DNA from: Chloroflexota bacterium
GTDB lineage: Bacteria; Chloroflexota; Limnocylindria; Limnocylindrales; CSP1-4
Assembly (NCBI GenBank): GCA_003169735.1
Contig: PNAP01000031.1
Location: 20,844 to 84,843 of the forward strand
Direction of reading: 5' to 3'
DNA length: 64,000 bases
Shown here: positions 23,332 to 33,479 of the stretch, piece by piece
Position numbering within the stretch: position 1 is the stretch's first letter
Layout of the letters: every line of letters begins with the position of its first letter
Translations under genes and position numbers: made by a program
Notes under the pieces: generated by a model
The model's database searches: none
What the model was told of the DNA's origin: nothing
The model's input: only the letters and a program-made list of their open reading frames with translations

Positions 23332-25091
23332 CAGACCGCGACCGGCTCTCGATACTCGCCGAACACGGCGCGCAGCACCCCGCACATCTCGCCGAGCGTG
23401 GCATACGCGACCGCGCATTCCACCAGCGCCGGCATCACGTTCGCTTCCGAGGATCCGGGCCGCGCTGCCAGGTCGCGCAACCGTGCCAGCGCCTGCGAGA
23501 CCGCGTCCGGGTCGCGCTCCAGCCGCACCCGCGCCAATCTCGCCAGGTGCCGCTGCTTACTCTCCTCGCTGACCACGAGCAGCGGGATCTCCACCTTCTC
23601 GTCCGGATCCGCGTACACGTTTACGCCGACCATCTCGCGCTCGCCCGCGTCCAGCTCACGCTGGAAGCGATACGCCGCGTCGGCGATCTCCTTCTGCGGA
23701 TAGCCCGTCGCGATGGCCGCGACCATGCCGCCAAGGGCATCGATCTCGTCGAGGTACCGCCACACCTGCCGCTCGACCTCGTTGGTCAGCGACTCCACGA
23801 ACCACGACCCGCCGAGCGGATCCACCGTATTCGTCACGCCACTCTCCGCGGCGATGATCTGCTGCTGCCTGAGCGCCAGCAACGCGGCCTCTGCCGAGGG
23901 CACCGCCCATGCCTCGTCGTACGCGTCGGTGTGCAGTGACTGCGACCCTCCCAGGACGCCCGCCAGGGCCTGCAGCGCGACCCGCGTGAGATTGTTCAAG
24001 GGCTGCTGGGCGGTCAGCGACACGCCGGCGGTCTGCGTGTGGAAGCGCATCCAGGTCGAGCGTTCGTTCTCGGCGCGGTAGCGCTGCGTCATCAGCTTCC
24101 ACCAGATGCGCCGCGCGGCCCGGAACTTGGCGATCTCCTCGAAGAAGTCGCTGTGGCTGTTGAAGAAGAACGACAGCCGCGGCGCGAACTCATCGACGCG
24201 CAAGCCCCGGCGCAGCGCTTCCTCCACGTAGGCCATGCCGTCGGCGATGGTGAAGGCGAGCTCCTGGACGGCGGTCGAGCCAGCCTCGCGGATGTGGTAG
24301 CCCGAGATCGAGATCGTGTTCCAGCGCGGCATCTCGCGCGTCCCGAACTCGATCGTGTCGGTGACCAGGCGGATCGAGGGTTCGGGCGGGAAGAGGAATT
24401 CCTTCTGGGCAACGAACTCCTTGAGGATGTCGTTCTGGAGCGTGCCCTCCAGGATCGCCCGCGGGAAGCCGCGCTTCTCGGCCGCCGCGATGTACATCGC
24501 CCAGATCGGCGCGGCCGGCGAATTGATGGTCATCGAGGTCGACACGCGGTCCAGGGGGATCTCGTCGAGCAGGATCTCCATGTCCGCGAGGGAACTGACC
24601 GCAACGCCGCACGTGCCGAACTCCCCATCCGCCTCGGGATCGTCGGTGTCGTAGCCATACAGCGTGGGCATGTCGTAGGCGATCGAGAGGCCGGTCTGGC
24701 CGGCCCGCAGGAGCTGGTGGAATCGAGCGTTCGTGTCCTCCGCCGCACCGAAGCCCGCGAACATGCGCATCGTCCACAGGCGCGTCCGATAGCCCGTCGG
24801 GTGGACGCCGCGGGTGAACGGTGGCTCGCCCGGGAAGCCGACATCGCGCAGCGGATCGAAACCGGACCACGCGCCAGCGCCCGTGCGCAGCGGTTCACCG
24901 AGATGGTCGACCGCGGTCGGGCCGCCACCACCGGCACTCGTCCCCTGCCAATCCACCGGCGAGTACAGCCGAGCGATCTCGACATCGCTCATCGTGCTGA
25001 AGCGCGGCCGGCGTTCCGGCGTCCGAGCCTGGGCCTCGTGCAGCGTCCGGCGCTCCCAGCTGCGTTGTCGCTGGGCCCAGTCGTCGGTCAT
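23331..25091 (-). CDS. Methylmalonyl-CoA mutase, large (catalytic) subunit
   Basis: A 586-aa catalytic barrel without the B12 domain. [14 protein letters not shown] near residue 40 and [30 protein letters not shown] near 78 hold the substrate-binding TGY(R) region, [15 protein letters not shown] near 125 and [14 protein letters not shown] near 250 contain the conserved His and Tyr environment, and [15 protein letters not shown] near 385 is a family signature. It interconverts methylmalonyl-CoA and succinyl-CoA with the separate B12 subunit at 16.3 kb. ATG 25091 is preferred over the track's 25151 because TAGAGT is 7 nt upstream. Confidence 0.95.
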   Translation of the reverse strand: MTDDWAQRQRSWERRTLHEAQARTPERRPRFSTMSDVEIARLYSPVDWQGTSAGGGGPTAVDHLGEPLRTGAGAWSGFDPLRDVGFPGEPPFTRGVHPTGYRTRLWTMRMFAGFGAAEDTNARFHQLLRAGQTGLSIAYDMPTLYGYDTDDPEADGEFGTCGVAVSSLADMEILLDEIPLDRVSTSMTINSPAAPIWAMYIAAAEKRGFPRAILEGTLQNDILKEFVAQKEFLFPPEPSIRLVTDTIEFGTREMPRWNTISISGYHIREAGSTAVQELAFTIADGMAYVEEALRRGLRVDEFAPRLSFFFNSHSDFFEEIAKFRAARRIWWKLMTQRYRAENERSTWMRFHTQTAGVSLTAQQPLNNLTRVALQALAGVLGGSQSLHTDAYDEAWAVPSAEAALLALRQQQIIAAESGVTNTVDPLGGSWFVESLTNEVERQVWRYLDEIDALGGMVAAIATGYPQKEIADAAYRFQRELDAGEREMVGVNVYADPDEKVEIPLLVVSEESKQRHLARLARVRLERDPDAVSQALARLRDLAARPGSSEANVMPALVECAVAYATLGEMCGVLRAVFGEYREPVAV

Positions 25092-25098
25092 GGCGGCG

Positions 25099-25104
25099 AC
25101 TCTA
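25099..25104 (-). promoter_or_regulatory. -10 box TAGAGT, leaderless-type
   Basis: TAGAGT lies 7 nt before ATG 25091 of the mutase gene. Confidence 0.55.
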
Positions 25105-25244
25105 GCACGGGCCCAGTCACCGACCGGCTGGGCCGTTCGGCGGCGTTCCATGCGGGCCTGATGCGCCTACGCATGGTCTGGTGCATAGAGGCTCGGTTGA
25201 TGCACGTGTGATACAGTCCGGCCCGTGCCCCCATTGCTGGGGCG

Positions 25245-26030
25245 ATGCAAGCCGTGTTGCGTCGTCTCCTGAGGCCACGTGGGCGATCACGACCCGTGTC
25301 CCGGACGTCGATCGTTTCCCTCGTCGCCATCCTCACCATCGTCGGTGGCCAGGTTTCGCCAGTCGCGACCCAGACGCCGACCACATCGTTCGACGGCAAT
25401 GCCGATCGAGCCGCCGCCAGCCGCCGGATCGCGTTCCTGCCGATGCTCGGGTTCGACTCGATGTCGGTAGCGACGACGAGCCGGGCCGGCGTCGGCGCCT
25501 CGGACGCGCAGTGGGTCTCGCTGGCACCGACGCCCATCGGTGAGGCGATCGCCTTGCCGCCATCAAGTCCATCGGTCGTTTCGAGCGCCGGTTCCGCAAC
25601 CGCGTTCGGTGCGGTCGCCGCGGCCGCTGCCAAGGCGCGGGCTCACACCCACACGTCCCGGCACGAACCGCAACTCAAACCCAAGCCCGCGGCGCCGCGC
25701 TACACCGCCGTGGGCGCTTGGCATATGGCGCCGAGTGCCAGTTGGTACGGGCCCGACTTCTACGGCCACCAGACGGCCTGCGGCCAGCGGTATACCCGTC
25801 GCATCGTCGGCGTGGCCAGTCGCACCTTGCCGTGCGGCACGCTCGTGCAGCTCCATTGGCACGGCATCACCGTCGTGGCGCCGGTCATCGACCGTGGCCC
25901 GTACGGCGCGGCGACCAACATCTTCGACCTGAGTCATGCCCTGGCGTGCAGGCTCCTCCGCCCGAGCAGCAACTCCAACGGCTGCTTCACTCGCTACGAC
26001 GTGGCCTGGCGCATCGTCCGGCGCGACTGA
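25245..26030 (+). CDS. Secreted RlpA-like double-psi beta-barrel protein
   Basis: A 261-aa exported protein. An Arg-rich N-terminus is followed by a hydrophobic segment (about residues 20-37, TSIVSLVAILTIVGGQVSPV) as signal or anchor. A linker rich in Ala/Pro/Lys leads to the C-terminal domain: SASWYGPDFYGHQTACGQRYTRRIVGVASRTLPCGTLVQL (about 163-202), the RlpA double-psi barrel with the conserved WYG..G..TACG, RTLPCGT and later APVIDRGPYGAATNIFDLS. Four Cys may form disulfides outside the cell. Such domains bind or cut peptidoglycan glycans. TACAGT at 25212 is a plausible -10, leaving a short leader. Confidence 0.85.
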   Translation: MQAVLRRLLRPRGRSRPVSRTSIVSLVAILTIVGGQVSPVATQTPTTSFDGNADRAAASRRIAFLPMLGFDSMSVATTSRAGVGASDAQWVSLAPTPIGEAIALPPSSPSVVSSAGSATAFGAVAAAAAKARAHTHTSRHEPQLKPKPAAPRYTAVGAWHMAPSASWYGPDFYGHQTACGQRYTRRIVGVASRTLPCGTLVQLHWHGITVVAPVIDRGPYGAATNIFDLSHALACRLLRPSSNSNGCFTRYDVAWRIVRRD

Positions 26031-26427
26031 CCGATCGGGCCCCGGCGGAGGCACGACCGGGCCACACCACCCTCTTTGCCAGTGCTCTGCCCATGGACCC
26101 GGTCCCATGGTCCGGTGTCGCCGAGTACCGCGTCGCCATTGGAACCACGTGGCGCCGACGGTAACGTTCAGCTCGCCGTCGTCTCCGATCCATTGGGGGC
26201 GGCCCGAGGCGTCGACCACCGAGTCAGGGAACGAACGCGATCCGGCCAGGGAACTACAAGATCGCCGCTCCCGGAAGACGAGTCGAATAACTGGAACCAT
26301 CCGGCCAAACCGGACCGACCAGGGAACAGGGCCGACGGCGGAATCATCGGATCATCGCTCCCGCCATCGGGCGCCAGGTCGAGTCGAGCAGACTCGAGCC
26401 TCAGATGATCAAGCCCCGGCTCGTCGC
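26031..26427. other. 397-bp intergenic region, no gene seen
   Basis: No ORF here has convincing composition. It contains a near-palindrome CCATGGACCCGGTCCCATGG at about 26091, CCAGGGAAC repeated near 26250 and 26318, and a terminator-like hairpin at 26379. Both flanking genes end here, so it is a convergent gap. Confidence 0.5.
26379..26397 (-). terminator. Hairpin after the J-domain gene
   Basis: TCGAGTC and GACTCGA pair perfectly around GAGCA, 30 bp beyond the J-domain stop. No T-tract, so termination is only a possibility. Confidence 0.4.
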
Positions 26428-27243
26428 CTACGAACCGGTCGCCGATGTCTCCGACTCGGTCGCCCGATCCCGTCCCTCCCCGAAGCCGGTCCGTGAAGGG
26501 CGCAGGATGCGCGGCACGCCACGCTCGTCCATGTCCGCCTGGATCACGCGCGCTCCCATCACCAGATCACGGTCGCGGGTGATGGTGTGGGCGATCCAAT
26601 CGATGTACGTCGGTTCATGGTCGGCGACCTCGCCGAGCGTCCGGCCGTGGAAACGCCCGAAGACGAGCGGCGTCTCGCGTGCTTCCTGGAGTGAAGGAAG
26701 CCGCGCCGAGGGGCCGGAAGCACGCCGCCTGACCGGGCCGGTCGGCGTGCTCGCGCGCAGGTCCGAGTCGGGATAGCGGCGGCCGGTCGGCGCATGGCCC
26801 GACAACGGCGATCGGCCGGGGCTCGTCGTCGCGTTGCGGCGATGGAACGCGGCGCTGGTGTCGAAGCGGGCGGTGACCGGTCGTGACACCGGAGGTGGCG
26901 GCGGACCGCCACTCCCGCCGCTCCCGGCCCAGTCGGTCGATGCGCCGGGGTCGAAACCCGCCGCGCCCGGGTGCGGTTGCGGGTCATGGGCGCTCGCCCG
27001 CCGTGCCTGGGGAGAGGCGTCATATCGAGCGCGCCGGATCGGGTCGCGCAACAGGTCGTAAGCGGCATTGATGCGCGCCATGCGCGCCGTCAGGCGCTTG
27101 GTCTCGCTGCCCTCGCCGCCGGCACGATCGGGGTGGTGCTCGCGCGCGAGCGCGCGCCATCGTCGCTTGATGACCGGCTCGGCCGCGTCGTGCGCAACGC
27201 CGAGGACGCTGTACGGGTCGCCTCTGAAAGTCGATACGGGCAT
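26428..27243 (-). CDS. J-domain protein with ExoX-like C-terminal domain
   Basis: A 271-aa cytoplasmic protein. Residues 8-70 are a J-domain: DPYSVLGVAHDAAEPVIKRRWRALAREHHPD with the HPD motif, then RMARINAAYDLLRDPIRRARYD. There is no Gly/Phe or zinc region as in DnaJ. A long Pro/Arg/Ser linker follows, then residues 210-250 read LVFGRFHGRTLGEVADHEPTYIDWIA, the small domain found at the C-terminus of ExoX-type exonucleases. The combination suggests an Hsp70 co-chaperone directed to a particular target, perhaps a DNA-related one. ATG 27243 fits TAGCCT 8 nt upstream. It is divergent from the DNA ligase gene. Confidence 0.85.
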   Translation of the reverse strand: MPVSTFRGDPYSVLGVAHDAAEPVIKRRWRALAREHHPDRAGGEGSETKRLTARMARINAAYDLLRDPIRRARYDASPQARRASAHDPQPHPGAAGFDPGASTDWAGSGGSGGPPPPPVSRPVTARFDTSAAFHRRNATTSPGRSPLSGHAPTGRRYPDSDLRASTPTGPVRRRASGPSARLPSLQEARETPLVFGRFHGRTLGEVADHEPTYIDWIAHTITRDRDLVMGARVIQADMDERGVPRILRPSRTGFGEGRDRATESETSATGS

Positions 27244-27251
27244 ACCCTCCG

Positions 27252-27305
27252 AGGCTACCACGCGCAGTGCGAGTCAACCCCGCGGCGCCGCGCGCGACCT
27301 ACACT
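27252..27305. promoter_or_regulatory. Divergent leaderless promoters, J-domain (-) and ligase (+)
   Basis: TAGCCT on the minus strand (27252-27257) is 8 nt before ATG 27243; TACACT on the plus strand (27300-27305) is 6 nt before GTG 27312. The second fixes the ligase start 45 bp inside the track ORF. Confidence 0.6.
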
Positions 27306-27311
27306 GAATGC

Positions 27312-28409
<1,098 letters not shown>

Positions 28410-28448
28410 CGCCTCGTACACTCACGCCACCAGACCGGGAGGAGATGC

Positions 28449-29786
28449 ATGTCCGATACGATTCGACCCGAAGACGAGCCGATCTCCGACGCTGCGCCAG
28501 CCGAGCCCGAGCCGGCGTCCGTCACGGCTGATCCCGGAGCCGCTGACCCCGTCACCTCGCCGCAGCCGACCTACATCGTCCCCGGCCTCGACGACGCAGC
28601 ACCCACGAGTGCCCCGCCCCCTGCTTCGCCGGCGCAGCCGGCCTGGATGGCGGCGCTCGGCCCGACACCGACGATCGCGCCACCGGCGCCCCCCGCGCCC
28701 GTGGACGCGCCGCCGCCCGTTGCGCCGCCCGCGTCCCCGAAGCCGGCCTGGTTGGAGGCCCTCGGCCCGACACCCCCGGTCGCGCCACCACCGGCGCCGC
28801 TCGGCCCTGTCCCTGCCCAGCCCTCGTGGGTGTCGACGCCCAGCCAGGCGGTCGATCCCCGGCCCTCCGCGCCGGCCTGGCCGCCGGCTCCGATCGCACC
28901 GCCCGTGCTGCCACCGATCGCGCCGCTCCCTTCGGTATCGGCCGACTCTCCGACCGAGACGGCCTTCCAGCCCGTCGTGGCTCCACCGGCCATCAGCACA
29001 CCGCCGGCGTACGTGGCGCCCCCGGCGCAAGTGGCTCCGCCCGTGTACGTGGCTCCGCCTGTGTACGTGGCACCACCGACGTTCGCCCCGCTCCCGGGTG
29101 CGGCCCCGCCACAGCCGTACGGCCAAGAGGGAACGGCCACGTATCCGATCGGCGGTCAACCACAGCCTCAGCCGACGGCCTATCCGCCGACCTACCAGCA
29201 ACCGAACTTCCAACAACCACCAGGCCCGGGCGGATACCCGCCGCCCTACCCGCCCGCCGGACAGCCGTGGGCGCAACCGCCAGCGGCGGGCTGGACCCAG
29301 ACGCCGACCGGCCCGACCGGCGTCATGCGATACGGAAACTCGGTCGTGGCCAAGTTCGCGGCACTGCTGCTGTTCGTCGTAGCGGCAACCGTCATCGGGC
29401 TGGGCATCGCGCTGGTCGCGTTCGCGAAGAGCGCCGGGCCGGTCAACGATCTCGGGGTCGGCACGCCGATCGCCGCGAGCATCGTGATCTTCGGCGTCGT
29501 TGCCCTCCTGGCGGTGATCGGCATCCTCTTCCACCGCGGCTGGGCCAGAGGCCTCGGGCTCCTCGTGTCGCTGGCCGGGATGGTGCTCGGCGGGGCCATC
29601 GTCTGGGCCGCACGATCGAACTTCAGTGGCGACTTCGATCTCGGGTCTGGGACGCGCCACTACGCGGTGAGCGCCCCCGATACCGCGACGCTGGCCGCCG
29701 CCGCCATCCCGCTGGTCGTCTTCGCGCTGATCTTCCTGGCGCTGCTCATCGGCGGCAAGCATTTCCGCAAGGTTCGGGTCACGTAA
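28449..29786 (+). CDS. Proline-rich membrane protein with four C-terminal helices
   Basis: A 445-aa protein. Residues 1-290 are low-complexity Pro/Ala (PAWMAALGPTP and APPVYVAPP repeats), probably cytoplasmic and disordered. The last 150 residues hold four membrane segments: FAALLLFVVAATVIGLGIAL, ASIVIFGVVALLAVIGILF, GLGLLVSLAGMVLGGAIVW and IPLVVFALIFLALLIGG, ending GGKHFRKVRVT. GGGAGGAG precedes the ATG. The next gene has the same design and the same GG(K/R)HFR ending, so the two are paralogues. Function unknown. Confidence 0.75.
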   Translation: MSDTIRPEDEPISDAAPAEPEPASVTADPGAADPVTSPQPTYIVPGLDDAAPTSAPPPASPAQPAWMAALGPTPTIAPPAPPAPVDAPPPVAPPASPKPAWLEALGPTPPVAPPPAPLGPVPAQPSWVSTPSQAVDPRPSAPAWPPAPIAPPVLPPIAPLPSVSADSPTETAFQPVVAPPAISTPPAYVAPPAQVAPPVYVAPPVYVAPPTFAPLPGAAPPQPYGQEGTATYPIGGQPQPQPTAYPPTYQQPNFQQPPGPGGYPPPYPPAGQPWAQPPAAGWTQTPTGPTGVMRYGNSVVAKFAALLLFVVAATVIGLGIALVAFAKSAGPVNDLGVGTPIAASIVIFGVVALLAVIGILFHRGWARGLGLLVSLAGMVLGGAIVWAARSNFSGDFDLGSGTRHYAVSAPDTATLAAAAIPLVVFALIFLALLIGGKHFRKVRVT

Positions 29787-29845
29787 GGCGTGCGCGTGCC
29801 GTAGTCTGGAGACGCACCAGTCGATCGATACGGGAGGCGACCGAG

Positions 29846-30535
29846 ATGTCCGGACCGCAGCAACCCCCTGGCGACCCACAACAACCACCGTGGGGCCAGC
29901 CCCAGACGACACCGACCGAACCCGCGCCACCGTGGCCGCAACCGCCTGCCCAGCAGGCGCCTCAGTGGGGTCAAGCGCAGCAGCCAGCCCCGCCGTGGCC
30001 TCAGCAGCCACAGCAGGCCCCGCCCGGCTGGGCACAGCAGCCGCCGAGCAGCTGGGGACCGCCGCCGCAGAGCGGTTGGGGTCAACCCGAGATGGCGCAG
30101 GCGCAGAGCACGTCGCTCCTCGTCGTGCTCGCTGGCGTGGTCTTCCTGATCTGGGGCCTGGTCATCACCCTTATCGGCGTGGGCCTGACCGCCGGCGGTC
30201 AGGCCATCAGGGACTACCTTGTGAACCATGGATACACGGTGGACTTCGGAGGCGCGATCACCGTGATCGGCATCGTCGTCCTCGTTGTCGGCATCCTGCA
30301 CTTGATCGTGGCCGTGTTCTCCTGGGCGCATCGAGCGTTCGCGCGATATACGGGAATCGCCATCGCGGCGATCTTCGTGCTCTTCGGCATCCTCGCCCTC
30401 GCCAGCTCATCGAATTCGGACAGCGTCTCTGGCACGCGCTCGTCGGTCGGTGGTGACCTCGTCTTCCTCCTGGTCCCGTACGGCTTCTGCCTCATCGCGC
30501 TGATCGTCGGAGGTCGCCACTTCCGACGCGCCTGA
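29846..30535 (+). CDS. Proline/glutamine-rich membrane protein, paralogue of the preceding gene
   Basis: A 229-aa protein starting at ATG 29846 after CGGGAGGCG. Residues 1-90 are Pro/Gln/Trp-rich (WAQQPPSSWGPPPQ style). Four membrane segments follow, from LLVVLAGVVFLIWGLVITLIGVG to LVPYGFCLIALIVGG, and the chain ends GGRHFRRA, matching GGKHFRKVRVT of its neighbour. The track ORF beginning at 28826 is an out-of-frame run. No family name can be given; such Pro-rich tetraspan proteins often act at the cell surface or division site, but that is not shown here. Confidence 0.75.
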   Translation: MSGPQQPPGDPQQPPWGQPQTTPTEPAPPWPQPPAQQAPQWGQAQQPAPPWPQQPQQAPPGWAQQPPSSWGPPPQSGWGQPEMAQAQSTSLLVVLAGVVFLIWGLVITLIGVGLTAGGQAIRDYLVNHGYTVDFGGAITVIGIVVLVVGILHLIVAVFSWAHRAFARYTGIAIAAIFVLFGILALASSSNSDSVSGTRSSVGGDLVFLLVPYGFCLIALIVGGRHFRRA

Positions 30536-30719
30536 ACAGGCCTGACGGCCGGGACGAACCGGCAGCCACCGCCGGTTCAGTGTCCTCGGCGCTCGCTCCA
30601 GTCGGCCCGACGGGCGACGAATGGCTTGTGTCGGCCCGGCGTCGACGGAGCCATTGACCGGAGCCGACATCGCGGCTACGTTGTCGTTCCTCCGTCGTGC
30701 CGGTGAGCGATCCTGAAGG

Positions 30720-31664
30720 GTGGACAAAAAGGTGCATCAGCTTGCGAGTCGGGTCACCACCCGGCACCTGTCGCGCCGAGGACGTGCGTCCCTTGCTTTG
30801 CTGGCGGCCATGCTCCTCATCGTGGCCACGAGCGGCCTCGCCACGGCGGTATTCCATCCTGGCGAATACGTCGCGGTACACCGCGGCCGGACCATCCAGT
30901 CCGTCAAGGAGGGCCTCGTCCGGGTCGCCTGTCCGTCCGGCGATCGGGTCGTCAGCGGCGGGGCCTATTGGCATCGCCAGGGGCAGAACGGCGATCCAAC
31001 GCTGAATGCCGTCATCGTCAGTTCCTCGCCCTCGACCGACACGCTCGGCTGGTTCGCCGTGGGTGCGAACCAGGACAACGAGCCGCTCGTGTTCACCGTG
31101 GAGGCTCAGTGCCTGCCACGTGGATCCATCGGCAAGTACCACGTCTTCACGGCAGACCGGACCGTAGCCGCCCACACCACCGTCGAGGCTCAGCCGCTGT
31201 GTCCCTCGGGCGAGGTCGTCGTGACCGGCGGGGCAGCGTGGCATCGGACGGGGCACGCCCCAGCGAGCGGCCTGTCCGCGGAGCTGACGACGTCGGTCCG
31301 CTGGGAGAGTTGGGATGCCGCCGGCTACAACACCGGCTCGTCGCCGCTGCACCTCTTGGTCACTTCGCTCTGCCGACCGCTGGCCGCCGTGGGCAGCGCC
31401 GTCCTCGAGTCGGACACACGCACGCTCGCCTACGGGGCATCCGCCGAGATCTACCTTGCGTGCGCCTCCGGCTATCGCATCGTCGGGGGCGGGGTCTACT
31501 GGACACAGTCGGGTTCGGAGGTCAAGGATGGTCAGGTCCGCGCGGCCATCCTGAGCTCGACACCGACCGGTGACGGAACGAGCTGGTACGGCTCGGGCGT
31601 TCAACGCGACAGTCGCTACCTCGAACTCGTGCTCAACGTATTCGCGTATTGCTATCCGGCGTGA
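30720..31664 (+). CDS. Secreted protein with three internal repeats
   Basis: A 314-aa protein with an N-terminal hydrophobic signal (about residues 23-41, ASLALLAAMLLIVATSGLA). The mature part contains three copies of a roughly 85-residue unit, each led by a (C)(P/A)SGxxVxxGGxxW pattern: VACPSGDRVVSGGAYW, PLCPSGEVVVTGGAAW and LACASGYRIVGGGVYW, each with a later Cys (AQCLP, SLCRP, AYCYP) that could disulfide-bond. It is therefore a three-domain extracellular beta protein. No family recognised. The start is GTG 30720 with GAAGG just upstream. Confidence 0.72.
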   Translation: MDKKVHQLASRVTTRHLSRRGRASLALLAAMLLIVATSGLATAVFHPGEYVAVHRGRTIQSVKEGLVRVACPSGDRVVSGGAYWHRQGQNGDPTLNAVIVSSSPSTDTLGWFAVGANQDNEPLVFTVEAQCLPRGSIGKYHVFTADRTVAAHTTVEAQPLCPSGEVVVTGGAAWHRTGHAPASGLSAELTTSVRWESWDAAGYNTGSSPLHLLVTSLCRPLAAVGSAVLESDTRTLAYGASAEIYLACASGYRIVGGGVYWTQSGSEVKDGQVRAAILSSTPTGDGTSWYGSGVQRDSRYLELVLNVFAYCYPA

Positions 31665-31690
31665 GTCGAGGCGACAGAGCGCGACGCCAC

Positions 31691-33076
31691 CTACCAGGGA
31701 CTGTAATCCGGGTCGATGGGTTCCTGTGGAGGGCGATCGGCTTCGGGCACGTTCTGGAGGTTTACGCGGACGCGGTACCAGAGGGTTGAGCGGCCCCGCA
31801 TCCCATCCACCAGGACGTCGGCGATGTCGAGGTGCTCGGCGGCCTTCGGCCAGCGTGCTTTCCAGCGCTCAAGCCCCTCCAGCGCGTCGTCCTTCTTCGC
31901 GGCGCGCGAGATCTCGATGACCGGGATGGTGCTCTTCCGACGGCCGGTCGGTGTCGGTCGCGTGCCGCCGCCTTGCGCGCGCTCCTCGATCACCTTTGCG
32001 AACCGGCGCTCCAACGCAGCTCGCGCCTTCTCGCGTTTCGCTTCAGCCTCGGGCGTGTCGTAGGCGGCTTCGGGTTGCCGCTGGCGCGACGGTTGGACAC
32101 GGGGCGGCTCGCCTTCCTGCTTCCGGTAGTTCGGTGGCCAGGGGGCGTCGGCCAGGCCGTCCTTCTCATCCCGAGCCGACAGCTCGAGCAGGGAATCGAG
32201 CGACCCGACCGCTTCATCGATGCCGGCCGCTGCGTCGCCGGACGCGGCGAAGATGGCGGGCACGGTCGCGAGCGTGAACGCTTCCATCTCGACGTTGGGC
32301 AGGTCATCCCACGAGACGGGCATGGAAACGCGAGCGTCCGGCGTGGGTCGGACGGAGTACGCGGACGCGACCGTCCGATCCTTGGCGTTCTGGTTGTAGT
32401 CGAGGAAGACGCCGTGGCGCTCCTCCTTCCACCATTTGCTGGTGGCGATGGCGGGTGCGCGGCGTTCCACGTCACGGGCGAGAGCCAGCGCCGCGCGGCG
32501 CACCTCCGGGAACGTCCAGCGAGTCTCGATGCGGACGTTGATGTGGATGCCGCGCGAGCCCGATGTCTTCGGCCAGCCCACGAGTCCGTGTTCGGCGAGC
32601 GATTCGCGCGCCACCAACGCCACCCGGCGGATGTCGTCCCACGGCACGCCGGGTCCCGGATCAAGGTCGACACGCAACTCGTCCGGGTGATCCAGATCGT
32701 CCGCTCGGACCGGATGCGGGTTCAGGTCGATGCAGGCGAGATTGATGATCCAGGCCAGCTGCGCCGCATCGCGGATGACGATCTCATCGGCCGTCCGCCC
32801 GCTGGGAAAGCTGAGCTCGACCGTCTCGATCCAGTCTGGCCTGGGGTCGGGCGCCCGCTTCTGGAAGAACGCTTCGTTATCGACCCCGTTGACGAACCGC
32901 TTGAGGGCCATGGGTCGGCCGCCGGCGCCACGCAGCGCTCCGTTCGCGACGGCCATGTAGTAGTTGACGAGGTCGATCTTCGTGTAGCCCGCGGCCGGGA
33001 AACAGACCTTGTCGGGGTTGGAGATGCTCACCTCGCGGCCGGCGACGGTGAGGACCTCTACCTTCCGTGCCGCCAC
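31691..33076 (-). CDS. ligD: LigD polymerase-domain protein (end-joining primase/polymerase)
   Basis: A 461-aa stand-alone LigD polymerase. [25 protein letters not shown] near residues 13-37 is the family opening, [18 protein letters not shown] near 153 carries the metal-binding Dx[15 protein letters not shown] near 186 the active-site SGxxGxHI, and [22 protein letters not shown] near 255 the C-terminal signature. About 150 extra residues follow the domain, Lys/Arg/Glu-rich then ending [20 protein letters not shown]. The nuclease and ligase domains of full LigD are missing; ligase is supplied separately at 27.3 kb. It starts at GTG 33076, overlapping the 3' end of the pyrophosphatase-like gene by 19 bp. 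Confidence 0.9.
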   Translation of the reverse strand: MAARKVEVLTVAGREVSISNPDKVCFPAAGYTKIDLVNYYMAVANGALRGAGGRPMALKRFVNGVDNEAFFQKRAPDPRPDWIETVELSFPSGRTADEIVIRDAAQLAWIINLACIDLNPHPVRADDLDHPDELRVDLDPGPGVPWDDIRRVALVARESLAEHGLVGWPKTSGSRGIHINVRIETRWTFPEVRRAALALARDVERRAPAIATSKWWKEERHGVFLDYNQNAKDRTVASAYSVRPTPDARVSMPVSWDDLPNVEMEAFTLATVPAIFAASGDAAAGIDEAVGSLDSLLELSARDEKDGLADAPWPPNYRKQEGEPPRVQPSRQRQPEAAYDTPEAEAKREKARAALERRFAKVIEERAQGGGTRPTPTGRRKSTIPVIEISRAAKKDDALEGLERWKARWPKAAEHLDIADVLVDGMRGRSTLWYRVRVNLQNVPEADRPPQEPIDPDYSPW

Positions 33077-33423
33077 CGCTCCCGGTCCTCGTTGAGCACC
33101 TCGCGCGCACGCTCGACGTCGAGCCAGCCGACGACCTCGGTCGCCTTGTCCTCGAGGCCACCGACCGGCCGCGCCTGCACGTGGCAGCCCGGGAATGTCG
33201 GTTCGTCGATGAGCAGGAGCGTATCGGTCGGATCGCCGTCGCCGTGGGTCGTGTCGAGCGCGAAGCCGTAGTCGAAGTTGTAGAAGACGGCCGAGGAGAG
33301 CACGCGGTCGAGGCGGAAAACGCCGGCCGCCATGTCCCACTCGTACTTGTTGCGGCTGCCGCGCGGGATCTCCACGACGACCTCGATCACGTCGGGGAAC
33401 GCGGCGGCATCCGGCGCAGGCAT
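33058..33423 (-). CDS. Inorganic-pyrophosphatase-like protein with internal deletion
   Basis: A 121-aa protein matching family I pyrophosphatase up to about residue 90: [33 protein letters not shown], the metal-binding [10 protein letters not shown], and [15 protein letters not shown]. Normal enzymes then have MxDExGxDxK and a later YK pair; here the chain jumps to [20 protein letters not shown], equivalent to the C-terminal helix. About 50 residues with two catalytic Asp, a Lys and the YK pair are therefore absent. The reading frame is intact, so this is not a simple frameshift. ATG 33423 is set by TAGACT 7 nt upstream. It overlaps and precedes the LigD polymerase gene. Confidence 0.85.
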   Translation of the reverse strand: MPAPDAAAFPDVIEVVVEIPRGSRNKYEWDMAAGVFRLDRVLSSAVFYNFDYGFALDTTHGDGDPTDTLLLIDEPTFPGCHVQARPVGGLEDKATEVVGWLDVERAREVLNEDRERWRHGR

Positions 33424-33430
33424 GGGCAAG

Positions 33431-33473
33431 AGTCTACGTCGGGGCCGTGGGCGTGAGTGATGCGGCCTAGACT
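33431..33473. promoter_or_regulatory. Divergent leaderless promoters, both TAGACT
   Basis: Minus strand: TAGACT (33431-33436) 7 nt before ATG 33423. Plus strand: TAGACT (33468-33473) 6 nt before GTG 33480. Confidence 0.62.
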
Positions 33474-33479
33474 GACTCC

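Noticed and set aside
25225-25245. GTG at 25225 as start of the RlpA-like gene
   Set aside because: It has leaderless spacing from TACAGT but is out of frame with the protein; ATG 25245 is the first in-frame start.
28600-29100. Tandem DNA repeats near 28.6-29.1 kb
   Set aside because: They encode the Pro/Ala linker of the membrane protein; the repetition is explained by low-complexity coding sequence.
33058-33423. Frameshift in the pyrophosphatase-like gene
   Set aside because: The frame is continuous from the metal loop to the C-terminal helix and overlaps the next start neatly, so an in-frame deletion fits better than a frameshift.
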